DNA of 64,000 bases from Oikopleura dioica (taxonomy: Eukaryota > Chordata > Appendicularia > Copelata > Oikopleuridae): the NCBI GenBank assembly GCA_907165135.1, contig OU015569.1:11222501-11286500 (forward strand), written 5' to 3'. Below the pieces are notes generated by a model that was not told where the DNA came from, did not search any database, and saw nothing but the letters and a program-made list of their open reading frames with translations. Numbering within the stretch: position 1 is the first letter of the stretch; each line of letters starts with the position of its first letter. The position numbers were made by a program, and so were the translations under genes. This document shows positions 32,298 to 42,811 of the stretch, piece by piece.

Positions 32298-34693
32298 TTA
32301 TGCAAGTGGGTCTTTTGGCGCTTTCCAGAACTTTTTCTTCTCAATGACGCACATGGTAAGAAAGTCTGGGTACTCGCCGGCGGCCATGATTGCGTTGGCA
32401 GCAGTAAGGAGACACCAGTCCTGTCCGTAAGCGTCCAAGAAGTTGACCTTGTCGAGTCCAGTTAGGACGATTTGGACATCATCGGAACCCATGTTCTTGG
32501 TTGGAACACCTGAAAAATGAAGGCGAAGATATTCATTAAAAAATCACCTGATTTGAAGGTCCATGGAGTATCTTTAGTGATAACTTTGGTCAATTCGAAA
32601 GAAAAGCCTCCCATGGTGTATTTTCCGTCGTTCTTGAAGTAGGGGAAGTTCAATCGGTAAATGTTCTCAGTGTCGACAAGTGAGACTCCAACTTCGCCGG
32701 ATCGGATCTTCTTGAGGAAGTCAGCGCCGCAGACATCCTTGGTCCAGACAACGAAACCTTGGTAAAGGTCGGTTCGGGGATTGACTGGAGAGTTCTTGAC
32801 TTTGAATTTGTTGGCGAGGATGACGGAGTCTTCACCTTTGTAGATATATCGGCTTGTTTTTCGCTAAATTTGTTTTATCATTTCTTACAATAAACAGATT
32901 CAATCTTACCCTGTTCCATCTAACAGTCCAGTTTTCACACTCAGAGAGCATAGTTTCGTTTGGATCACATCGGAAGTTACCGTTGGTGTTCACGCAGATC
33001 TCGAAACTATGGCAATTGTGAGTACCAGCATCGCACTCATCGAAATCAACACACTCTCCATCGACACACGTGAATCCATCTGTGCAGGCGGGATCACAGT
33101 TACAAGTTGGAGGTTCTGTAGGTGGCTCAGTTGGCGGCTCAGTTGGTGGTTCAGTTGGCGGGTCAGTTGGGGGCTCGGTTGGCGGCTCAGTTGGATCACA
33201 AGTACCCTCAACTCGGCAGATACACTCAAAGCTCTGGAGGTCGGCGGTGTTCTGGCAATAATAATTGTCATCGCAGTTGTGATTTGCGCAAGGAGTATGA
33301 GTATGTGGCCCGTCACCAGGCTTGCAGGAGAGCTCCAAATCGTAGTCGCTCCATACGTAGCCGCCCTCGAACTCGCCGAAGTCACCGATACATGTGCTAT
33401 CGTGGTCTGGGTTTCCAGTGGAGTAGTAGGATCCACCTCCAACAGAGGATGCAAGGAACCAACCGTAGTTATTGGTCCATCGAAGTTCCCACACTCCTTC
33501 GGGACCTTCGCAAAGGTATTGATCCTTGCCATTAACGATGTCTCCGGAGGCAGTGCAGGTGGCGCTGGCAAAACCCATGCTTATTACCTTGCAGCAGCCA
33601 AGGTCAGTTCTTTCGTAATCAGCGCAAGTAGCAAGTCGACCGTCTTCGTCTTCGCCGTCCAAGCAATCCTTGAAGCCGTCACAGAGCTTGTGCTCGAAAA
33701 TAGGTCGGATGACGTCAACGTGATCGTAATGAAGGCACCTTGTTTTTGGTTCCATCGGATGAGTGTCTAGCTTAGCTTCGCAGTAGAGCACGTAGCCTTG
33801 TTCAGCATCGGTGGTGGTTAGAAGTGGGTGGGGATTATAGCTTCTGCCGTTGACGAGCGTGAACCCGCTGTACATGACGTTGGATGCTGGTTCAAAGGGA
33901 TGACCAGTGTCAATCCAGTTTGCAGGGTCGATATCTCCGACATCGCCCCCAGTGATCCAATCGGCCCAGTCGGGTCGATCCTGCTCGTGCATGTATCCAA
34001 TAGCGTGGAGAAACTCGTGGTGGATGCCACCAACAGCGATGCACCAGTTAGGAAGTCGAAGTGCTTGCCATCCATCGTGAATTCCGCTGACGCCATTGGA
34101 GCAACTATTGCAGCGACCCACGTAAGACCAGCAACCGTTTCCTTCGGATGTCTCACCGGCAATGTGAACACCGTGGGGGTAGGTGAAGTCGGGATCAAAG
34201 ACGAATCTGACACACCCCAAAGCTTTCGTGAAGTCGTCGAGCTCGTCGTGGATTTGCTGCCACTGATCTGCGGGAACAGTGTTTTGGATCGCGTATGGGA
34301 CGACGTATCTTCCAGTTGTATCCTCATCGAATTGCCAAAGTTTAGCCCAGGTCACAAGTCCTCGGCCATTAGGGGCTTTAGTTGGTGTTCCCTGGTCAAT
34401 GTTCATTTTTTCCTTATTTTGGCTCTTAACTCCCAAGAAAGTAATAATTGATACGAAATTAATAATTTTAGACATTCAATAGCCTTCTCCTTTTCATAAC
34501 CAATTTTTTCGAACTCAGCAACCTGCCAGGTTTGAACGATCATATCACCATATTCGCCGTTATGCCAGTCTGGAAGGGTAACTGGAAATTTTGGCTCCCA
34601 TTTTCCTCTTCTAGCGGCGACCTAAAAGAACTTTTAATCTCTATCTCTCTCATTGATACTTACAGCAGCGGCCGTTGCAGCGAAAATTTTCAT
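32298..34693 (-). CDS. Secreted astacin-family zinc metalloprotease with EGF-like modules
   Basis: I place the start at the ATG at 34693 (MKIFAATAAAVAA, signal peptide). The propeptide has an astacin-like YGD switch (NGEYGDMIV) and is joined to the long exon through a 44-nt intron. Starting at 34475 would instead translate that intron. The catalytic domain has HEFLHAIGYMHEQDR (three zinc His, catalytic Glu) and the Met-turn SNVMYSG. Then follow an LDLa-like stretch (CDGFKDCLDGEDEDG), a Cys-rich segment, an EGF-like module, a PTEPPTEPP hinge, a DECDAGTHNC calcium-binding EGF-like module, and a C-terminal domain over two more exons ending KDPLA. All key residues are intact. Extracellular protease; substrate unknown. 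Confidence 0.87.
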
Positions 34694-35283
34694 AATCCGA
34701 AGTTTTTCGATGCTCGATCGGTCAATGCTCTCCAAAAGTCAGATATAAATGAACCGACGCGTATCTCTGAAATCATGTTCCGCAGTTATCATGCATCGGA
34801 TCCTCAGCGGGCGGGGCTATTCGATGTTTAATTTCGATGTTCGAATTTTGGTCAGATTTGAAGTGTGATATTTTATTCATTGACTCCATAGGTACTCCTC
34901 TTTTCTTGCCTTTCTCTTTGCATCGAATTTTGCATGATTTTCATTTTTTACACTTTTGATGAACAAATACCTGCCTGAAATATTTTCTGAAATCAATTCT
35001 GTCGCAAAGTCGGCTTGTAAAATGAAAACTCCTGCAATAAAACTCAGATCATTTTCGGGGACTTTATTCGATATAATTGATCAACTTCAATTTAATAAAC
35101 ATTTTAGAGAGGCCTGCAGTTGGGACCAAGAATTGGGTATGGGCAAGCTAAGCGAGGGAAAATATACAATGGAGAGGGCAGTTAGAATTGTGAGGTAAAG
35201 AGGGTACATGGGGCAGTGTGTAGTTCGAGGTTGATATTTTATCAGTTAGTTTTTCTTGGCACGGGGGTGAGAGATGTGCAGGC
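34694..35283. other. Spacer between astacin 5' end and Argonaute 3' end
   Basis: Holds the astacin promoter side. One frame (34959-35198, plus) reads MNKYLPEIFSEINSVAKSAC and looks somewhat protein-like, 79 aa, but has no support from splice sites or a poly(A) signal. I leave it uncalled. Confidence 0.3.
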
Positions 35284-38200
35284 TTAGATGAAGAAAAGCG
35301 AGTCTTGGAACACCTGCTTGACGGTAGTTCGCTTGTCGTGGGAGTCGAAGTATTGTCGGACTTTTGGGAGCTCCTTTTCGAGATTCTTGGAGCCCTTCCA
35401 GTGTACACGAGCTCGTTCAGCTACGATGGAAGCGAGTCTGACTGGGGCGCATTCCGAAGTTCTGAAATAATGTTTACTTCTTTGACTTGTTTAATCTATC
35501 TTACGCTCGGTTGGCGCGCATGGTTGCTAGAGACAGCGCGTATGTCATTTCTGACATATTTTGGAGCTCGATGTTGTTGTCGTCATGGAGGACCTGATAG
35601 AAAGTCGGATTCACTGTTCCGCAAGCCGCCTGTGACGCAAGGTGGAAGGAGTAGGTGTCTAAAGAAAGAATTGATAATAGGAAGGCGGCATGTTGACTTA
35701 CCTGGAAGGCCGTTTCCGTAGCCGGCGACGACGGTTCCAGCGGGGATGTTCTCACCCATTCCGTCCTTGTCCTCGTCATTAACGCAGAAAAATTTCTGCT
35801 TGGAGCCTCGGACGGAGCAGATGAAGGTGATGCCTGGCTGGTAAGACTCGTCGATCTCTGCGAGGGCCTTTCGGATGCCTTCCATGAGCTCGTTTTGAGA
35901 ATCGATTGGATGGCTCCCTCGCTGGCACCTCCTCGGTAGATTATGATCCGCTCTGGCTTGGCACCGTTGTTCTTTGTGATGAACTGGCCGATGAGGTGCC
36001 TGAGAGCGGCCTTGAGGGTGTCTTTGTGGATGATGCAGAGGCGGGGGTCTTGATGGTAAACAAAGTTGACAAAGCCAGTTCCACCTTGAGCCGTGGATGC
36101 AACAAAACCCACGAGAGATGGGTCAGTCGACTCTGGCTCCGCATGCGAGATGCTCATTCCCATGATCATAAGAGGAGTTGGCGAGGGTGGTAGAGGAACG
36201 TCGATTCGCCAGTTTTCGCCGCCGAGTTTGGCGTTGAGCTAAGATTGTTTTTAGATATTTTTCAATGTAAGGGATGTTACCTTGTACCAAAGATTTTTGA
36301 GCATCGCTTCCTCTGGCCGAATGACATTTTTGGATCTGACCATCTGGGTGAGGATGCCATTGTTGAGTTCGGCGATGGACTTGACCACTTCGTAGTCGGG
36401 GCCAGAGTCAGGGACGCAGACAAGCACAAATGCAAGTTTGTCTAGATATTTTCCTTCCTTAGCGTGATCCGTAATGATTCGATCGAATTCGAAGCCCGAG
36501 TCAATTTTTTCGTCTAGCATCGGCTCGGACTTGATTTCAACGCCGAGTTTTCTGCCAACATTGACAAACATTTTGCCGAAGGTATCCCAGGTCTGTCGAT
36601 CTCGAATTTGGCTGCCGATACAGATTCGTCCCCACATCGGCACCTCGGCGGCCTTGTTGAAGGCGTTGATATTCCAAGTTCCGTTTCCTTCGCCTTTTGA
36701 CTTTTCAACGTCAACTTGATGGCCCGCGTTAGCAGTGATTGCTGGCATGTCGAGGACTCGACCTTCAGCGCTCATCGCTTCTTTGTTGATTCGCATACCG
36801 AAGCCTTCAAGCATTTGATCATCGAAGAGTTCTTTCGTCTCGACGATCTCTTGAATCCTTGCCTGTCGGATCGGCGCAGCCTCTGCCGAAGCTCGGATGA
36901 GGTGGGCCTTGTCATCTGCAGAGATAACTTTTGGTCTTTGCCCCGCGAGGAGGCGGCACATGTCAGCAGGAAACATCTTATTTCCGGCGCCTCGACCACG
37001 GCCTCGTCCACCGCCACGACCACGTCCACCACCACCGGCTTTCGCAGTTGTAACGACAACTGGGAAGTTGCCATTTGGACTGTAGTCGTGGTACTCGTCT
37101 CCAAGGCGGGTTTCTCGGCAAATTGGGCCGAATTTCTCGAACTTGTAATACCTCCCGTCTTCTCCTGAAAAAGAATTTATGTATCTTTTAAAAATAAGTT
37201 TTTCCATCTTACCTCTCACCTCCATGTTGAGGTGCTTAATGCTGTCCGCGAGTTCATGGAGATTGTCCGGATCGTACGAATCCCGAAGGATGTCAGCAAT
37301 ACACTTGTGCTCCATGAACATGCCATAGGCCACTAGAGATGGTTCGATTAGGTTTTGGTACTAAAATACTCACAATCAACACTGAGGGTGACTTTCGTGC
37401 CGATGCCTTTCCAGTTGGAGATCTTGGCACTCTGGTGAATTCCGTGCCAGACTTCACGGCCGCGAGGGATGATTCGGCGATCTGCATCTTTGTTCGCAAT
37501 TGGGCAAAAAGCAGCCCGACCCTTTGAGATGGCACTGAGATAATTGTTAGTAAAGACAAAGATCTATTTTCATAGACTTACGCTGCTCGCAGAGCGGGGT
37601 TCGTTCGAAGTATGATCTCGATCGCCTGGATTACTTCGGGGGGATGTTGTCCTCCACTCTCCATGAAGTCGAAAAGGGCTTTCATCTCGACTCGGTGCCT
37701 GTTCCGTTCGAGAGTTCCTTCCGCAGTTTCCTCCTTGTGGCCAGTTGAGTAAGTGACGCGGAACTCGACATCTCGATTCTCGTAGACACTTCCATCGCGA
37801 TTCCCTAATTCCCCGAAGTTTCGAAGCTCTCGTGGAGAAATTAACATCTTGTCTCCGTCGAAAGCAAACTTGACCCCGAAAATTTGAGAGAGGACGCCGA
37901 CAATTTTCCGCTTGTTCTCTTTCTTCACGTCTGGAGCAGGCCCTTTGCTTGGGCCTTTCTTAGCGGAGGCAGCAACCTTAAAGTTACGGAGCTGTAAAAC
38001 AAAGTTGAAATAAACTCACTTTCGCTTTGAATTCGTAGATGTAGAAGACAGCGTCGTTGCTCTTGAAGTCGAGAGCGTAGTTGTTGGTCTTCATCTGGAT
38101 CACTCGTCCGCGGTTGAGCTCTCCTCTCATCTTCGCCACTGGGACATCTTGGGTCTTTCTTGCGACTTCTCTGGCTAAATTCAAAGAATAATTTTGATAG

Positions 38201-38742
38201 AAACTCTTCACTCAACCTCTATCATGTTGTTTCCGGTCCTCATCAGTTTTGGAAAACTTGGCAATATCGGCCCTCAAGTTGAGGGCGTCGAACTGTCGAG
38301 CAAGATCAGCTCTGGCACGCTCGATCTGGTCACCGCCATGGTAGGCTTCGCGCTTGATGTTCTGGAGGCGCTCTTCTCGCTCTTTAGCCTGAATTTTTGT
38401 TAATTGTCGCGCTCGAGCCCATGGGGCCATAAGGTGGTGATAAAGTCCTACCTTGTCTTGGCGCTTTCCGCGACCTGCGTTTCCGCCACGGCCACCACGT
38501 CCGCCTCGACCACCACCGCTGCGGCGGTTGTCACCATGATCTGAAAACAAAATTTGAAATCTAAGATTTGAAACCTTATTTGAAAATCAAAGATAGGAAC
38601 TCGTAAAATAACCTCGTCGATTGTAGTCGCGACTACCACCGCGATTATCACGGTCGTGGTCGTATCCACCTCGGTCCCGGTCGCGATCTCGTCGATCATA
38701 AGATCGATCTCGATCCCGGTCATCGTGTCGGTCGTATCCCAT
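35284..38742 (-). CDS. AGO-clade Argonaute, slic­er residues lost, apparent frameshift
   Basis: Multi-exon. N-terminus MGYDRHDDRDRDRS, then an RGG-rich tail. Next are N/linker regions (VYENRDVEFRVTYSTGHKEE), PAZ (KCIADILRDSYDPDNLHELA ... YYKFEKFGPICRETRLGDEY), an inserted GRGGGRGRGRG loop, MID (RQARIQEIVETKELFDDQ, PMWGRICIGSQ) and PIWI (to 35284, ending DSLFFI). AGO-like words are QPGITF, NIPAGT, NPTFYQVLHDDN. In PIWI the usual GADVTH reads GMSISH, the usual YRDGVSEG reads YRGGASEG, and the catalytic His segment reads VRLASIVAERARVH. So the first two catalytic Asp are gone and the His is not visible. Near 35893 the frame jumps after EGAIQSILK; adding one A to the AAAA run restores NELMEGIRKALAEI. 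Probably a binding-only Argonaute, or decaying. Confidence 0.83.
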
Positions 38743-39528
38743 TTCTCTTCTTCTTTCTCTTTTAATTTGCAAAAAAGTGAAAAAATTGGTTCATAAAATG
38801 AATGAGGAAAATCGAGCTGGACGGCGCTTTAAATACTCCGATCCGAAAAGTCGCGATCATAAATGATAAAAGGATACACAGAACCCGGATATTGGGGCTC
38901 CGGATGGAACCTGATCGTCTTTCTCTGAGGATCGCGACTTTGGATCTGGGAAACCTTACGTTTCATGTCGTTACGTAGTCATACTCATCCTTCATTCCGA
39001 AGATGACGACAGTCCAACTCCCTCATCTTTTTTGCGCGTTTGCGTGGAATATTTGCTCTTGAATTTTCTTTGAATTCATGGCAAAGTGTGAAGTTCTTTT
39101 TAGGTCAAGTTATGAAGTAAGTTTTGGTTTTCAATGTAGAAATAAACGTTTGCCGCGAAAGACAACCTCGACGCTACTAAGAAAGACTTCCACCGAACCG
39201 CCGACTGCTGGGTTGTTGACGACGATCTTGCTCAATTCAATGACTTGATCAACGAGTAAATGCTGCTGTTTTTTTCTGTTCTCTTATTTTCTGACGCTAT
39301 GTTTTCTAAAATATACCAAAACGTGCTTTAATTTTGTGTTATGTATGAAATTTATTAAATAGAACGTTCCATTTTGAAAAGCTGGTTGTAGTTTTTCTAG
39401 AACGTTGATAGATATTAATTTGTTTTGCCAGAAAAAATCAGTTTCGATTGGCGCTAACGAAAGGAGGTAAAATTCGTGAATTTTTATTAATACAATACTT
39501 TGATAAATTTATTTGTCTTTTCATAGAA
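38743..39528. other. Spacer upstream of the Argonaute gene
   Basis: Argonaute promoter side, plus the ITIH-like fragment at 39165-39337. No other gene seen. Confidence 0.4.
39165..39337 (+). pseudogene. Duplicated 3' fragment of the ITIH-like gene
   Basis: Matches 32082-32253 nearly base for base: the last ~30 codons (DATKKDFHRTADCWVVDDDL), the stop and the start of the 3' UTR. One difference changes IKE to INE before the stop. There is no upstream part of the gene here. It therefore marks a short duplication across about 7 kb, or the remains of a lost second copy. Confidence 0.8.
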
Positions 39529-40236
39529 ATGAAGCTTATCAAGAAGTTATGGGTTTGTGGAGCCCCTGGAAACTCCGATTCAGCGCCAATCTCGCCCAGA
39601 ATTCCCGACACAAGGTAGGAAATATGCAATCATGGAAGATTTAATGGTTCGCATTCTAAAGAAATCATAAGTGATTTATGAGATCTGTGCTTTGAGAAAT
39701 GGCTCATTTACATCTGTCTTGTAAATTTTACAGTGTAAAAACTTGTGAATAATTTTTTACTTCCCAAGTCCTAGGCTTATTCACAAAAATCGCATTTGTA
39801 TCAGTTTTTTTAGTTCCATTTGCTGATAAAAGTAAAATATATTTTCATTTTAGTGCACGGACTACGAAGAAGCGCCGTAAATTCCCTTTCATGCCTGCGC
39901 GCACACCACGAAAGAAGACGACGGACGAAGAACAACGCATCTCACCGCGATCATTCTCAAGCGAGTTAAGCGGAATTTCCCTTGCAGATCTTCTGAGACG
40001 AACAAACGAAGCCAAAGAAACCCATCAATTTATGAACTCAATTCTCGACGAACTTTTGGTCATCGTAGTCTCAAAAGGTAATTTCAGATACTAAGTATAG
40101 AATGATAAAATCTACTTTAGAACAATCTTTGGAACAAGCTCCTGATCCACCATCGACTTTTTCCCAAATGTTGGAGAAAATCATTAGCTGGCCACCTCTT
40201 GGACTTCGCAAGACCAGCATCGAAGAGGAAGAATAA
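39529..40236 (+). CDS. Small basic protein with acidic tail, unknown
   Basis: Three exons: 39529 to about 39613, 39853-40077 and 40119-40236. The protein starts MKLIKKLWVCGAPGNSDSAP. A basic stretch follows (RTTKKRRKFPF, RTPRKKTTDEEQ), like a nuclear localisation signal, then an amphipathic part (LSGISLADLLRRTNEAKETH, LDELLVIVVSK), and an end rich in Glu (KTSIEEEE). A TTTTCATAG acceptor lies 2 bases before the ATG, which fits a spliced-leader site or a 5' UTR intron. AATAAA follows at about 40286. About 140 aa; no family recognised. Confidence 0.55.
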
Positions 40237-42479
40237 TTTATTTTTGTAAGTTTAGTTTAGTTTGTATTCTTTAATATTTATTTTAATAAAAAATCCTATC
40301 ATAATCGATTTATTCGCAGTTACCTATCTTCGAATAAGTAACTACGAATATTGTTGTTTATGAGTCTTCTCACAAGAGCTTCATGCTAGCTTCTGAAAGG
40401 GTTGAAATGTTGTTGAAATTGGCTCGCGGGGAGCATCGCGCATCCATTGACCCAGATGGTAGACCACAAACCATCACTCGTGAGGCTATTTCGGGCTAAC
40501 TCAATTTCTAACCCGCGGACCCAAAATGGAAACTGAAGTTCCAAAACTTCCGCTTCCTTTTTTTGTTTCGTTCTTTTCGACTTGCTTAATTGAAAAAGTT
40601 TGAGTTAGTAATTTGTCGATCTTGTCAAAATTGTAAATGCGATGTTATGGAACGTGGTGGTGACCACCATCTTATGAAACATGCCGTGTAATGAGTTTAG
40701 TCTGAGTAAACGCGTTTGGACAAGCTCCGATCGGATTTGGTGAACTTGCTTAGACGCCGCCAAATATTTTTACACCGCGAAAAAGAAGACGAAGAATCCA
40801 TCTTAAAAATCGCCCGTTATCTTTTTCAAGCTAGAATTATTGATTAATTAACATTTGACAGTAGAAATGTCTGAAGGAACAGATCTACTCTTTCAAATAA
40901 GAAAAAAAAACGCTGCTGTTATTATTACAGTAGTAAAGAGAACAACTCAACTTTCTTATTTCTTCTCTCTTATTTTTCGACTCATCGACGATTATCCAAT
41001 TTGCCCAAAATTAACTCCAGGAAGCAGGGGAAAACGACTGTAGTTAATTAGCCCGAGACATTAGGATCGAGGTACAGTGGTCCCTGTATGTGGACCGGCT
41101 GTGGGGTACCGGTTGTTAAAATTAATAATTTTTTCGGCGCCTCCGCCCAAGGCGCTTTCAATTCTCAATCCCTCGCCAAACACTCCGAATCAGAAAAAAT
41201 AAAACCAGAGGAAAGATGAGCCACAAGTGGCACTAAAGAGAACCGCCAGAAGATCATCCACGAATCCACATACAGTGACGATGCCCCAGTAAGCCCCAAG
41301 GTAGTGCCCATACGCCCTAACCCAGGCTCGACTTGGCCGCCCTGATAAGCCGCCAATGTCCGCTGATAACACTCTATTTCCCAAACACCGATAGGAGCGC
41401 AGCAGCAGAAAAAATCGAGTAGCACTAGAATCACTTTTGCGAAACCGGTCAAAAATGGAGGAAAACAAGACCGCCGGCGCGGTCTTTCGATTACTAAAAT
41501 TACTAGAATTTTTTCAATATAAATATTTAGATTTTCCGCCGACTAAAAAAGGAACCCCTGTAATTATACTGTAATTAAATCCGTCAAAAGTTCTGTATTT
41601 TGAAATGCAATTTTGGTCTCTTTTTTGGAATTTTTCACGAGAAAATTTGGAAAAAAATATTTTTCAAAGTCATTTTTTTTATTTTTCATTTTTAAATCTT
41701 TATTCATGAAAAAAATAAGGTATGAAGCTGAAGCAGCGGCTGATTCTATTTCCATGTCTCGTCGTGGTCCTTTGGATAACTCGTCCTCTTTGGCTAGAAC
41801 GTGAAGGAAAGAGTTCGCGAGAGTTTTTCACTAGAATTTTAACATTTTAATTAATCAACAAAAAAAAAAGAAAAAGAGAAAGATTCGTGAACTTTTTCAA
41901 ATAGATGAGCAGCCGTGGCGAATTCGCGAAAAACACGTCGGAAAACTGCTTCACAGGAAAAGCGCTAGAATTACGCTGTTTAGCTGTTTTACATAATTTC
42001 TTCCCACGTTGTCTGTTTTGGGTTTTTATGTTTTGTTTATTATTGAACGCGTGTGTTTCCGGGCCCTTGGTTCTTTTCTAAAGCCCCCTTTTTTCGTTCA
42101 AGGAATTCTAGCAAAATTTTTTTAAAAGGAAATGGTCATTTAAATGGCCAAACAAACCGAATGAGTTAATCATTCTTTCGCGAAAGAAAAAGCGATTTTT
42201 GAAAGAAAGAAAAAAGCGCTGCTTTGTAAAAAACAAGAGTAAAAACTAGAATGCGAAGCAGCTAGGATCTTTGTTCCGGCAAAGATCAATGATCCCCCGC
42301 CGAGCGCGGCTTATCACTGCTGATAAGGAGCCAAGAGTATGTTTAACATAAGTTTTAAAATGCGATCTTTTGATTGAAAAGAAATAAAAAGCTCTTCTTC
42401 CTTGATATCGACGAAAAACAGTCATCTTTAATCTCCAAAAATTAGCTATATTAATATTCTTTTTCGACCACCTCTCAGA
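40237..42479. other. Spacer with no convincing gene
   Basis: AT-rich, 2.2 kb. Short open frames occur (for example MLASERVEMLLKLARGEHRA near 40380 and two overlapping frames at 41165-41468), but none joins to a gene. The missing 5' exon of the FAM20B-like gene may lie here. Confidence 0.35.
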
Positions 42480-42551
42480 TCCGTGTTAGTATAGTGGTGA
42501 GTATTCCCGCCTGTCACGCGGGCGACCGGGGTTCGATTCCCCGACACGGAG
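42480..42551 (+). tRNA. tRNA-Asp (GTC)
   Basis: 72-nt cloverleaf. The acceptor stem is TCCGTGT/ACACGGA with discriminator G. The anticodon stem is CCCGC/GCGGG around the loop CTGTCAC, giving anticodon GTC. The T arm is CGGGG-TTCGATT-CCCCG. Box A (TTAGTATAGTGG) and box B (GGTTCGATTCC) are both present. A T-run directly after the 3' end serves as Pol III terminator. No intron. Confidence 0.96.
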
Positions 42552-42811
42552 ATTTTTTTTCCCAGATTTCTTCTTTTGCGAAGATTATTTCTTTCTAGAT
42601 TTGATGATTTCAAAAACCATAACTGTCTTTAAAAACAAGTCTGTATAAATTTTCCTAAAAACATCACTTCGGAATTAACAAGTAACGCTCATACATATTT
42701 TGAACATTAGCAAGATGAATTCAAGATGAAAGTATTTACTTTTTAAAAAATATAACTCAAGTTCTAAATCCGTCCACGTCCTTCCGCCACAAAACAGGCC
42801 AGAAATTCTAG

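Noticed and set aside
33009-34451. Long plus-strand frames (over 200 codons) opposite the astacin gene
   Set aside because: They follow from codon bias on the real strand; the astacin motifs and zinc site are on the minus strand.
40375-40500. Short plus frame MLASERVEMLLKLARGEHRA
   Set aside because: Protein-like, but only 38 codons with no partner exon found.
41165-41468. Two overlapping minus-strand frames of about 95 codons
   Set aside because: No homology, and two frames open at once suggests chance. I also looked for a structured RNA here and could not match a known one.
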